Shown here: piece after piece, positions 19,814-27,830 of the stretch
Layout of the letters: each line of letters begins with the position of its first letter
Position numbering within the stretch: the first letter of the stretch is position 1
DNA from: Onishia taeanensis
Lineage (GTDB): Bacteria; Pseudomonadota; Gammaproteobacteria; Pseudomonadales; Halomonadaceae
NCBI RefSeq assembly: GCF_900100755.1
Contig: NZ_FNCI01000007.1
Coordinates: 62,001 to 126,000, forward strand
Length of the DNA: 64,000 bases
Reading direction: 5' to 3'
Program-made: the position numbers and the translations under genes
Notes under the pieces: generated by a model
The model's database searches: none
What the model saw: only the letters and a program-made list of their open reading frames with translations
What the model was told of the DNA's origin: nothing

Positions 19814-19930
19814 ATGAGTACCGGCAAGAGCATCATCAAGCGCGTCTATGTCCCAACCTACGTCAAGCGCCTGCCCAATGGCGAGCGGGTCACGGTGCCG
19901 GGGCACTACCGCTCCCCTTCGACACGCTAA
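19814..19930 (+). CDS. Small protein of 38 residues, function unknown
   Basis: An open frame of 38 codons with a near-perfect ribosome site, AGGAGGAG, followed by GTCGCC and then ATG. The product is strongly basic (MSTGKSIIKRVYVPTY at the start, then NGERVTVPGHYRS). The V-P-T-Y-x-R/K and V-P-G-H-Y-R pattern recalls short proteins and domain tails of unknown role in proteobacteria. There is no membrane segment. It stands between the glutaredoxin-MauE gene (210 bases upstream) and a convergent bactofilin gene. The binding site and codon use make it likely to be real. Confidence 0.65.
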   Translation: MSTGKSIIKRVYVPTYVKRLPNGERVTVPGHYRSPSTR

Positions 19931-19947
19931 GCCTCACCGCTCAATAG

Positions 19948-20541
19948 TCAGCTCCCGGAGATATTGAAACGCCCGGACAGCTCGGCACCGACCTCACATT
20001 GCAGGCGTTCGGCGCTAAGGTCGCCCTGGAAGGAAGCGTCGGGCTCGAAAATCGCGCAGCCCGCAATCGATGCATCACCAAATATGCTGCCGGAAAGGAT
20101 CAGCTCCTGGGCTTCGACCCGGGGCGATACCCGCGCGCCGGCCAGGATGCCAACGCGCTGATTGGGTGCCGAGAGGGTGCCATCGAGCTTGCCCAGGATG
20201 CTCACGGGCTCATCCGCCTCGATCTTGCCGACGACATGCAGGCTGGGCCCGATCAGGCTGAAGGATTGATCAGGGTCGTACTCGGTCGTCTCAGCGCTGG
20301 GGGCCGATTGCGGCTGCGGGGAGGAAGGGCCTTCCAGCGACGCTAGAGCCGGCTCCTTGTCATCATTCTCAGCCTGGTCGGCCGAGCGTCGATCGCTCTC
20401 CCGATACGCCTCTTGTTGGTGAGGTACCCGAGACGCGGCCTTTTGACGCGCCTTGTGGGCCGCGGCACGCCGACTGCCATCCAGCACCAGTAGGCCGATA
20501 CCGATCAAGCCCCCCAGAAGAAGCCACCCTGCAGTACTCAT
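19948..20541 (-). CDS. Membrane-anchored bactofilin
   Basis: A 197-residue polymer-forming cytoskeletal protein. An N-terminal membrane helix (about residues 4-21, GWLLLGGLIGIGLLVL) is followed by a basic patch and a charged linker to about residue 90. The bactofilin beta-helix is at about residues 95-195, visible as short repeating strands such as SLHVVGKIEADEPVSILGKL. Bactofilins form filaments that scaffold cell-envelope enzymes; the membrane helix suggests this copy anchors the polymer. It is divergent from a second, soluble bactofilin. Confidence 0.82.
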   Translation of the reverse strand: MSTAGWLLLGGLIGIGLLVLDGSRRAAAHKARQKAASRVPHQQEAYRESDRRSADQAENDDKEPALASLEGPSSPQPQSAPSAETTEYDPDQSFSLIGPSLHVVGKIEADEPVSILGKLDGTLSAPNQRVGILAGARVSPRVEAQELILSGSIFGDASIAGCAIFEPDASFQGDLSAERLQCEVGAELSGRFNISGS

Positions 20542-20648
20542 GGACCACCTATCGTGTTTAATACGTTGTATCGATCATGCTTGGTCTGTCATGCCTAAAC
20601 ATGGCTTGCTGATGCGGGGTCGCTCGTGGGCAAACCGCCCCCGGCACG

Positions 20649-20671
20649 TCGACATCGACATCGACATCGAC
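20649..20671. repeat. Hexanucleotide tandem repeat in the bactofilin intergenic region
   Basis: Three full copies of TCGACA plus TCGAC lie between the two divergent bactofilin genes. The tract is not in a recognised gene. Changes in copy number would alter the spacing of the promoters. Confidence 0.7.
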
Positions 20672-20835
20672 TGTTCAAGTTATCGGCAATTCTGCGTCGA
20701 TCTAAAGTGGGCCGCGGGCATCAGGGCGCGACAGGCCATCAAGAACTTATCGGTCTGGCCGATGAATACCGAAGGTACCATGCGCTGACGGGCAGTGCTG
20801 ATCACCCTCTTTCTTATCCATAGCGAGCAGGTCTC

Positions 20836-21426
20836 ATGTTCCAGAAACCCAAGGACGAAGCGCGACGCGATAGCGCTCAGTTGCCGACCAGCCAACAGCC
20901 GCGCCTTACCCCGGGGGCTCGACCCTCAGGAGCCGGACCGTCTCAGATCGGCGCGGCAACGGTCATCCAGGGGGATATTTCCGGCGACGAGAATCTTCAC
21001 ATTGAAGGGCGGGTCAACGGCCACGTGACCTTCCGCCACAACCTGGTCACGGTGGGGACTGGCGGCAGCGTGAACGGAGAGTTGGTCGCTGCCGAGCTCA
21101 AGGTGGAAGGACGCGTGGAAGGCAAGCTCATTGCCGCACGCAAGATCACGCTGAAAGCGGGTGCCGTGGTTAACGGTGACCTTCACGCCCCCAGCCTTTC
21201 GCTGGAGGACGGCGCCATCTTCCATGGCAATATCGACATGGCCCCCCAGCAGCGCGAGCTGGTGGAAAACTTCGCTGAACAAGATACCAGCGCCTATGCA
21301 GGGGAAGGTACTGGCTCACGCGCCGCCGAAGCGCCTTACGACCAGGACGCCTCTCGAGAGAATGACGCTTTTCTAGATGACGAGGCCTCGTCGGATGACG
21401 AAAGCTCGTTATCAAAGACGCACTAG
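20836..21426 (+). CDS. Soluble bactofilin (polymer-forming cytoskeletal protein)
   Basis: A 196-residue bactofilin with a disordered N-terminus of about 35 residues, the beta-helix core at about 36-140 (SQIGAATVIQGDISGDENLHIEGRV opens it, with VEGRVEGKL and GAVVNGDL turns), and an acidic Ser/Asp/Glu-rich tail. There is no membrane helix, unlike its divergent neighbour. The two could co-polymerise, with the neighbour as anchor. Start is the ATG with a weak GAGCAGG upstream. Confidence 0.88.
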   Translation: MFQKPKDEARRDSAQLPTSQQPRLTPGARPSGAGPSQIGAATVIQGDISGDENLHIEGRVNGHVTFRHNLVTVGTGGSVNGELVAAELKVEGRVEGKLIAARKITLKAGAVVNGDLHAPSLSLEDGAIFHGNIDMAPQQRELVENFAEQDTSAYAGEGTGSRAAEAPYDQDASRENDAFLDDEASSDDESSLSKTH

Positions 21427-21462
21427 GCAATATCTGAAAGTCAGAGGCAAAAAAGCAGGCAC

Positions 21463-21489
21463 GAAAAAAGGCAGGCCAGCGGCCTGCCT
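21463..21489 (-). terminator. Intrinsic terminator for the PepSY-cytochrome operon
   Basis: On the minus strand a 9-bp stem (21481-21489 with 21469-21477, three-base loop) is followed by a run of six T residues. The stem also lies just after the convergent bactofilin gene. Confidence 0.85.
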
Positions 21490-21512
21490 GTCGGACGTCT
21501 CGGTGACGGCTG

Positions 21513-22058
21513 TCAGGCCTTGTCGTCGCCGCTGGCAGCACGCTTCCTGCCGGTGATCATGGCGCGCACCAGGTTCTCCCTGGTCAGCCAGCTGGAGGCG
21601 ATCACTCCTACCAGATGCAGCCCCACCAGGACCAGCACCAGGTCGCCGGCCAGCTCGTGAACCTCCTGTACCCAGTCCACGCCCCAGAAGCGGTCGGTGG
21701 TCGATAGCCAGCCGGAGCATGCGAGTACCGCAAGCGACAACAGCAAGGCGATGATCATCGCCGCACCGGCCGGATTATGGCCCAGGTGGCGTTTTTCCTT
21801 GCCGGACAGCATGTCGCGCAGATGCGCGACCGCCGCGGCCGGGGAGCGCACGAAGCTCGTGAAGCGCGCCGATGGCGGGCCGACGATGCCCCACAGGCAG
21901 CGCCAGGCCAACAGGCCCGCTACGGTATAGCCCGCCCAATGATGCAGGCTGCTCCACTCATCGGCGCTGAACCAGGCCGTGGCAAAGGCCGCCACCAGCC
22001 CCCAGTGGAACAGCCGTAACCAGAGGTCCCAGACCTTTACTGATGACGGCGCGGCCAT
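21513..22058 (-). CDS. Cytochrome b561-type membrane protein
   Basis: A 181-residue inner-membrane di-haem cytochrome b of the Ni-Fe-hydrogenase/thiosulfate-reductase type (COG3658). Four helices are visible. Candidate haem ligands are the His in LRLFHWG (about 18), in LHHWAGY (about 40), in VQEVHELAGD and in GLHLVGV. Such proteins pass electrons between quinone and a partner. It begins three bases after the PepSY gene stop, so the two form one operon in which the PepSY protein is probably the periplasmic partner. Confidence 0.88.
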   Translation of the reverse strand: MAAPSSVKVWDLWLRLFHWGLVAAFATAWFSADEWSSLHHWAGYTVAGLLAWRCLWGIVGPPSARFTSFVRSPAAAVAHLRDMLSGKEKRHLGHNPAGAAMIIALLLSLAVLACSGWLSTTDRFWGVDWVQEVHELAGDLVLVLVGLHLVGVIASSWLTRENLVRAMITGRKRAASGDDKA

Positions 22059-22061
22059 GAC

Positions 22062-22331
22062 TCAGTCCTCGAAGACGGGTTCGAGCGTTTTGGGATCGAA
22101 ATACACTTCCCGCCGCTTGCCGTCGGCGTCGATGGCATAGGCCTCGTAGCAGCCGCTATCGACCTTGATGTTCTTGATCGTCCAGCCCTGGTCGGTGAGT
22201 TGCTGCTCCAGCGCCTGCTGGGGCTGCCACTGATCCTCGGGCACATTGCAGCGGTCGCTGGCCTGGGCGCTAGCGGCACCGGCCATGGCGGTCGCTGCCA
22301 GCAACAGGGGCACGAATTTGAGATGAGTCAT
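22062..22331 (-). CDS. Periplasmic PepSY-domain protein
   Basis: An 89-residue secreted protein with a signal peptide cleaved after the AGAASAQA region (about residue 24) and one PepSY domain (EQQLTDQGWTIKNIKVDSGCYEAYAIDADGKR region). Two Cys residues, one near the N-terminus of the mature protein and one in the domain, could form a disulfide. PepSY/cytochrome b561 pairs are common in Pseudomonas and Halomonas and usually lie under QseB/PmrA-type control. A CTTAAG-N5-CTTAGC repeat lies about 70 bases upstream. Confidence 0.85.
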   Translation of the reverse strand: MTHLKFVPLLLAATAMAGAASAQASDRCNVPEDQWQPQQALEQQLTDQGWTIKNIKVDSGCYEAYAIDADGKRREVYFDPKTLEPVFED

Positions 22332-22401
22332 CGCCTATCCTCCTCGTACGGTCTCGGAATGAGTGCCACTCGGGTGGCATCGCCCACTCTGTGCTCCGTG
22401 A

Positions 22402-22418
22402 CTTAAGGCAACCTTAGC
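22402..22418 (-). promoter_or_regulatory. PmrA/QseB-like direct repeat upstream of the PepSY operon
   Basis: CTTAAG-N5-CTTAGC at 22402-22418 matches the known PmrA box (YTTAAK-N5-YTTAAK) except near the end of the second half. It lies 70 bases before the PepSY gene, in a position suitable for activation. It is read here on the plus strand, so its orientation relative to the operon is reversed. No such two-component system is in the window. Confidence 0.45.
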
Positions 22419-22582
22419 GACGAGGGGATGCTCGGCAAGCAGCCCTCGATCACGAAAACCGCCTCGCCTCCCCATTGGCATCTGGTGCAAGACGCGCCAG
22501 CCACTGTTGCCGGGTCGTGTAGAATCGACATCCAAAGGCGTCTAGAACCAGCCTTCACACATAGGACAGGGAGACGACGACG

Positions 22583-24403
22583 GTGGCCATTACGCTATTG
22601 ATCAACGTGCTGATCTTTCTCGCCGCGGCGGTACTCATCGTGCCGCTGTTCAAGCGTATTGGGCTTGGCGAAGTGCTCGGCTATCTGGCCGCCGGGGTCG
22701 TGATCGGCCCTTCGGCGTTGGCGCTGGTGCCGGACGCCGATGCCGTGTTGCAGTTTTCCCAGGTAGGTATCGTCTTCCTGCTGTTCGTGATTGGCCTGGA
22801 ACTCAAGCCTTCCCGGCTCAAGCTGATGCATCGGGCCATTTTTCGCTTCGGTAGCCTGCAGGTAGCCATCACCACGCTGGGACTGTCGGCGGCGGCCTGG
22901 GGGCTCGGCCTACCCCCGGTGTCGGCCCTGGTCGTGGGCTTCAGCCTGGGGCTGTGCTCGACGCCGCTGGTGCTGCAACTGCTGGGGGAGCGTCATGAGT
23001 TGCAGACTCGCCACGGGCGCAACGCTTTCTCACTGCTGCTGTTTCAGGATTTGGCGGCCATTCCGGTGCTGGCGGCGATTCCCATCCTGGCCGCCGGCTC
23101 GCTGTTGTCCAACGGCGTTACGCCGCTGCTTACCGAAATGGCCATCGCCTTCGGCGCCTTCGCCGGGCTGATCATCGGTGGCCGGCTGCTGCTGCGCCCG
23201 CTATTTCGTTTTGCCGCCGGCACCGAGAGCCGCGAGGTCTTCTCGGGCACCGTGCTGCTGGTGGTGATCGGCGCGGCCTTGCTGATGGAGCTGGCCGGCC
23301 TGTCGATGGCACTGGGTGCCTTTATCGCCGGGGTCCTGCTGGCCGATTCTGAATTTCGCCACAATATCGAGGCCGATATCGAGCCCTTCCGCGGCCTGCT
23401 GCTGGGGCTCTTTTTCATGGCCGTGGGCATGACCGCCCAGATCGGCCTGCTCGCCGACATGCCGCTGATCATCATTGGCCTGACCGCAGCCCTGCTGCTG
23501 ACCAAGGGGCTCTCGCTACTGGCGGCTTCGAGGCTCTACGGCACCGGCTGGAAAGAGGCCACTACGCTCGCCATACTGCTCTCGCAGGGCGGTGAATTCG
23601 CCTTCGTGCTGCTGACGGCCGCCGGCAGTGCTGCGCTGCTGGATCGCGAGCTGGTCAATTTGCTGGTGCTGGTGGTATCGCTGTCGATGGCGACCACGCC
23701 GCTGCTGTATCTGCTGCATGTCCGCGGCATTCGCCCGCTCTTCCATGACAAACGCAAGAAGCCCAGCTTCGATCAACCGGTGGATGATTCGCCGCAGATC
23801 ATCATCGCCGGCTTCGGTCGCTTCGGGCAGATCATGGGGCGCGCCCTTCAAGGGCTGAAGATTCCCTACACGGTTCTCGACATCAACGCCGAGCAGGTCG
23901 AGTTCGTGCGCCGCTATGGCAACAAGGTCTATTATGGCGATGCCTCGCGCATCGACCTGCTCGAAGCTGCCGGCGCCGACAAGGCGAGGGTGATGGTAGT
24001 TGCGGTAGGCGACACCGAGGCCTCAATGCGCATCGTCAGCCAGGTGCAGCGCGAGTTCCCGAATCTGCGCCTCTACGCCCGGGCCCGCAATCGCTATCAC
24101 GCCCACCTGCTAATGCGTGCAGGGGTCGAGCACCTGGTGCGCGAACTGCTGCCGGCGAGCCTGGAATTGACCCGGGAAGTGCTGATCGAGCTGGGCGTCA
24201 GCCGCGACCAGGCCCAACACACCATCGACACCTTCCGCCCCCACGACGAGCAGGCGCTGCGCCGCCAGCTCGAGGTCTTTGGCAACGAGAAGAAACAGAT
24301 ACAGACCGTGCAGGAAGCCGCCCGGGAACTCGAGGCACTCTACGAGGCCGACGAAGACATCGATACTTCGCTGACGCCGCTCTCACGCCCACCACAAGGA
24401 TGA
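22583..24403 (+). CDS. kefC: KefC/KefB-type monovalent cation:proton antiporter (CPA2)
   Basis: A 606-residue potassium efflux system of the KefB/KefC kind: twelve to thirteen membrane helices (about residues 1-385) with the GLELKPSRL and [12 protein letters not shown] signatures, then a cytosolic RCK/TrkA-N domain (about 405-525) with the Rossmann motif [12 protein letters not shown]. Members are gated by glutathione or its adducts and protect against electrophiles by acidifying the cytoplasm. The start is GTG with GGGAG upstream. The stop is four bases from the DUF808 start, so the two form an operon. No KefF/KefG ancillary gene is adjacent. Confidence 0.92.
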   Translation: MAITLLINVLIFLAAAVLIVPLFKRIGLGEVLGYLAAGVVIGPSALALVPDADAVLQFSQVGIVFLLFVIGLELKPSRLKLMHRAIFRFGSLQVAITTLGLSAAAWGLGLPPVSALVVGFSLGLCSTPLVLQLLGERHELQTRHGRNAFSLLLFQDLAAIPVLAAIPILAAGSLLSNGVTPLLTEMAIAFGAFAGLIIGGRLLLRPLFRFAAGTESREVFSGTVLLVVIGAALLMELAGLSMALGAFIAGVLLADSEFRHNIEADIEPFRGLLLGLFFMAVGMTAQIGLLADMPLIIIGLTAALLLTKGLSLLAASRLYGTGWKEATTLAILLSQGGEFAFVLLTAAGSAALLDRELVNLLVLVVSLSMATTPLLYLLHVRGIRPLFHDKRKKPSFDQPVDDSPQIIIAGFGRFGQIMGRALQGLKIPYTVLDINAEQVEFVRRYGNKVYYGDASRIDLLEAAGADKARVMVVAVGDTEASMRIVSQVQREFPNLRLYARARNRYHAHLLMRAGVEHLVRELLPASLELTREVLIELGVSRDQAQHTIDTFRPHDEQALRRQLEVFGNEKKQIQTVQEAARELEALYEADEDIDTSLTPLSRPPQG

Positions 24404-24407
24404 CCCC

Positions 24408-25340
24408 ATGGCTGGTGCAAGCCTACTGACGCTGATTGACGACATCGCCACCCTGCTCGACGACGTGTCGTTGATGACCAAGGTGGCGGCCAAGAAGACC
24501 GCCGGCGTGCTCGGCGACGACCTGGCGCTGAATGCCCAGCAGGTCACCGGCGTCAAGGCCGACCGGGAGCTGCCGGTGGTGTGGGCCGTGGCCAAGGGCT
24601 CACTGCGCAACAAGTTGATCCTGGTGCCCGCGGCGCTGGCCATCAGCGCCGTGATTCCCTGGCTGGTGACGCCGCTGCTGATGCTCGGTGGTGCCTTCCT
24701 GTGCTTCGAGGGCGCCGAGAAACTGCTCCATGTGCTGAGCCGCGATAAGGACAAGGACGCAGAGGCCCATGCCGAACACGTCAAGGCGCTTAATGACCCC
24801 GCGACCGACGTGGTGGCCTTCGAGCGCAACAAGATCAAGGGCGCGGTGCGTACCGACTTCATCCTGTCTGCGGAAATCATCGCCATCACCCTGGGCAGCG
24901 TGGCCGGAGCGCCCTTGCTTCAACAGGTGATCGTGGTCTCCGGTATCGCCGTGGTCATCACCGCCGGCGTCTACGGCCTGGTGGCCGGCATCGTCAAGAT
25001 CGACGATCTGGGGCTCTATTTAAGTCAGCGTGGCGGGCGCCTGATTCAAGCCACCGGGCGGGGCCTGCTCGCCGCCGCGCCGAAACTGATGAAGACGCTG
25101 TCGATCGTCGGCACCGCCGCGATGTTTATCGTCGGCGGCGGCATCCTGGTTCACGGCTTGCCGCTGCTGCACCACGGCGTCGAGGCGCTGGCCGAGCACG
25201 CCGCCGAACTGCCCACGACCGGCGCGGTGCTGGGTCCGCTCAGCAGCACCCTGCTCAATGCCGGCATCGGCCTGGCCGCTGGCACCGTGCTGGTCGGGAT
25301 CGGCAAGGCCATCTCCGCCCTGCGCGGCCGCCTTGCCTAA
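24408..25340 (+). CDS. yedI: DUF808 inner-membrane protein (YedI family)
   Basis: A 310-residue membrane protein of the DUF808 family. It starts with the strongly conserved [36 protein letters not shown]-type block (about residues 5-40) and has about six hydrophobic helices, among them residues 65-95 and 150-200. The family has no known function. The ribosome site AAGGA lies inside the end of kefC, which suggests translational coupling and perhaps a shared role in ion or envelope stress. Confidence 0.9.
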   Translation: MAGASLLTLIDDIATLLDDVSLMTKVAAKKTAGVLGDDLALNAQQVTGVKADRELPVVWAVAKGSLRNKLILVPAALAISAVIPWLVTPLLMLGGAFLCFEGAEKLLHVLSRDKDKDAEAHAEHVKALNDPATDVVAFERNKIKGAVRTDFILSAEIIAITLGSVAGAPLLQQVIVVSGIAVVITAGVYGLVAGIVKIDDLGLYLSQRGGRLIQATGRGLLAAAPKLMKTLSIVGTAAMFIVGGGILVHGLPLLHHGVEALAEHAAELPTTGAVLGPLSSTLLNAGIGLAAGTVLVGIGKAISALRGRLA

Positions 25341-25426
25341 GCGCGGTTCAGGGATAAGCTTTACCGGCAGATGTCACCGCCCCTGCCTCCTGAACAGTGC
25401 ACAACGGCCAGCCGCCTTGGTGACGG

Positions 25427-27772
25427 TCAGGGCAGTCGCCACCAGCCCGGCAGCAGCGCCCTGACCTCGGGCCGGGCGAAGCGATCATCCATCAGCACGA
25501 CCACGCCGCGATCCTCGGGGGTGCGAATCACCCGGCCGGCGGCCTGCACCACCTTGTTGAGCCCCGGATACTGATAGGCGTAGTCGAAACCGCGCCCGAA
25601 GCGCGCCTCGAGCCGCTCGCGCAGGGTCTCCTGCCGTGCACCGACCGGGGGCAGCCCCAGGGTGGCAATGAAGGCGCCGATCAGCCGGTCACCGGGCAAA
25701 TCGATGCCCTCGGCGAAGGCGCCACCCAGCACCGCAAAACCGATACCTTGCCCGCCCGCTACGAAGCGAGCGAGAAAGGCGTCCCGGGCAGTTTCATCCA
25801 TCCCCCTCTCCTGCCGCCAGACCGGAATCTCGCCGTGGGCCTCGCCGAAGCGTGCCACGACCGCTTCCAGATAGGCGAAGCTGCTGAAGAAGGCCAGGTA
25901 GTTACCCGGCGCGCGCTGAAACTGCTCGGCGAGTGTCGCGACGATCGGCTCGATGGAGGCCTGGCGGTGGGCGTAGCGGGTCGAGATATCGCGGCGAATA
26001 CGCACCTCGAGCTGTTCGCCGGCGAAGGGCGAGGCCACCTCGAGGCAGGGCGTCTGCGCGGGAAGCCCCAAGAGGTCACGAAAGTAGTCGCCCGGCGAGA
26101 GAGTCGCCGAGAAAAGCACCGCGCTATGGCTCGCGGCGAAGCGCGGTGCCAGAAAGGGTGCCGGAATCAGGTTGCGCAGCGCCAGCAGGGCGCGCCCACG
26201 GCCGCTTCGGGTCAGCTCGAAGAGCGAGTGATCGTCGAAGGCCTCGGCGAGCCGGGTGAAGGCCAAGGCCTCGAAGAGAAATTCCTGCAGGGCCGGGTCC
26301 ACCTCACCGGGATGCTCGGCCAGGTAGTCGGTGATCGCCGTCGCCGCCTGGCCAAGCGCCCGAAGCATTCCGCCGGGCGGTACGGACAGTACCTGATACT
26401 CGACATCCCTTCCTGACTGGCCGCCCGCCTTATTGCCCTGGTTATCGCCCTTCTTATCGCCCTTCTTGTCGCCCTCGTGATCACCTAGCGCCGCCCACTG
26501 GCGACCGAGCCGCGCCAACGGCTTGGCGAGGGCCGGCGGCGCCTGGCGGCGTAGGCCCGCCAGGCGCCGCTGGTCGAGCTCGGCGCTGTACATGCCGCGT
26601 GCCCTATCGATCAGGTTATGAGCCTCGTCGACCAGCACCCCGACTCGCCAATCATGGGCCTGGGTCAGCGCATGAAGCAGGGCGTGAACGTCGAAGTAGT
26701 GATTGACGTCGCCCACCACCACATCACACCAGCGGGCAAGCTCCTGGCCCAGGTAATAGGGGCAGACCTGGTGAGCCAGCGCCACCTCGCGCAGCGCCGC
26801 TCGGTCGAGTCGCCCGCGTTCGACGGCGGCATGGCGCGCGGCGGGCAGGCGGTCGTAGAAGCCACTGGCCAGCGGGCACGCATCGCCGTGGCAGGCGGTG
26901 CCCGGGTACTCGCAGGCTTTCTCGCGGGCAACCAGCTCCAGCACCCGCAGTGCGGGGGCCTCGCCTTGCGGCTCGAGGGTGTCGCCCAAGCGTGCCAAGG
27001 CGTCCAGCGCCAGGCGCCTCCCAGGGGTCTTCATGGTCAAGAAGAAGAGTCGATCCAGCCCCTGGCGGGGCATGGCGGTGAGCATCGGAAACAGCGTGCC
27101 CAGGGTCTTGCCGATGCCGGTGGGCGCCTGGAGCAGCAGCCCGCGGGAGGTGCTCGCCGCCTTGTAGACGGCCTCGGCCAGCGGCCGCTGCCCGGTGCGA
27201 AAGGCAGCGAAGGGAAAGCCGAGCTGCCTCAATGCGGCGTCTCGCCCCTCACGATGCAACCCTTCCTGCTTGGCCCAGGCCATGTAGCGCGCGCAGTGCT
27301 CCTTGAATATCGCCTCCAGCTCTACTGCCGTACGGGTCTCGTCGAGTCGGGTCTCCCGGCCGCTGCCGAGCTCCAGATAGACGAGCGACAGGGTCAGGCG
27401 CTCGAGGCCCCTTGCCCTGCACAGCAAGGCGCCGTAGACGAACAGCTGGGCCCAGTGCAGGGCGCGCTGATTATCGGCCATCCGCGCCAGGTCGCCACGG
27501 TGCGTCTTGACCTCCTCGACGCGGCCCTGGGTCGAATCAACGCCGTCGGCGCGACCGCTGACGCACAGCACCTGGCCCGTCGCGTCGACATACTCGCCTT
27601 CTAGGGCCACCTCGGTTTCAAAGGCCGCGTCCGCCGCTCGGCGCCGCTCGGCGATCAGCTCATGGCCGGCGATGCCCTCGCTGGCAGTAGGCGACGGGGT
27701 GAAGCGATGATCGAGATCGCCGCGGCGGGCGGTGAAGTCGCACAGGGCGCGTACCGCCACCTTGAGCCTCAC
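25427..27772 (-). CDS. PD-(D/E)XK nuclease-XPD/DinG-type DNA helicase fusion
   Basis: A superfamily 2 helicase of about 781 residues. The N-terminal region (about 1-180) holds a PD-(D/E)XK-like core with GRADGVDS and VEEVKT. Walker A is QAPTGIGKT (about 210-218). Four Cys residues (CEYPGTACHGDACP and a later CPYY) match the XPD/DinG iron-sulfur cluster. DEAH is near residue 381, and the C-terminal helicase domain contains GAFAEGIDLPGDRLIG. I start at the GTG at 27772, where family homology begins; the frame extends to a TTG at 27859 overlapping the upstream gene. A Gly-Asp-Lys-Lys repeat tract is inserted after the DEAH region. It is probably a repair enzyme co-expressed with the FAN1-like nuclease. 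Confidence 0.88.
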   Translation of the reverse strand: MRLKVAVRALCDFTARRGDLDHRFTPSPTASEGIAGHELIAERRRAADAAFETEVALEGEYVDATGQVLCVSGRADGVDSTQGRVEEVKTHRGDLARMADNQRALHWAQLFVYGALLCRARGLERLTLSLVYLELGSGRETRLDETRTAVELEAIFKEHCARYMAWAKQEGLHREGRDAALRQLGFPFAAFRTGQRPLAEAVYKAASTSRGLLLQAPTGIGKTLGTLFPMLTAMPRQGLDRLFFLTMKTPGRRLALDALARLGDTLEPQGEAPALRVLELVAREKACEYPGTACHGDACPLASGFYDRLPAARHAAVERGRLDRAALREVALAHQVCPYYLGQELARWCDVVVGDVNHYFDVHALLHALTQAHDWRVGVLVDEAHNLIDRARGMYSAELDQRRLAGLRRQAPPALAKPLARLGRQWAALGDHEGDKKGDKKGDNQGNKAGGQSGRDVEYQVLSVPPGGMLRALGQAATAITDYLAEHPGEVDPALQEFLFEALAFTRLAEAFDDHSLFELTRSGRGRALLALRNLIPAPFLAPRFAASHSAVLFSATLSPGDYFRDLLGLPAQTPCLEVASPFAGEQLEVRIRRDISTRYAHRQASIEPIVATLAEQFQRAPGNYLAFFSSFAYLEAVVARFGEAHGEIPVWRQERGMDETARDAFLARFVAGGQGIGFAVLGGAFAEGIDLPGDRLIGAFIATLGLPPVGARQETLRERLEARFGRGFDYAYQYPGLNKVVQAAGRVIRTPEDRGVVVLMDDRFARPEVRALLPGWWRLP
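26424..26484 (-). repeat. 12-bp tandem repeat inside the helicase gene, encoding (GDKK)n
   Basis: Four to five degenerate copies of a 12-base unit encode GDHE-GDKK-GDKK-GDNQ-GNKA. They form a hydrophilic loop between helicase motifs. The repeats are in frame, so copy-number change would lengthen or shorten the loop only. Confidence 0.8.
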
Positions 27773-27830
27773 GGTGCCGGTGCTCCCAAATGGGGGCTCG
27801 AGGGCGCTTTCCTGGGCTTTTTCGTAGGGT

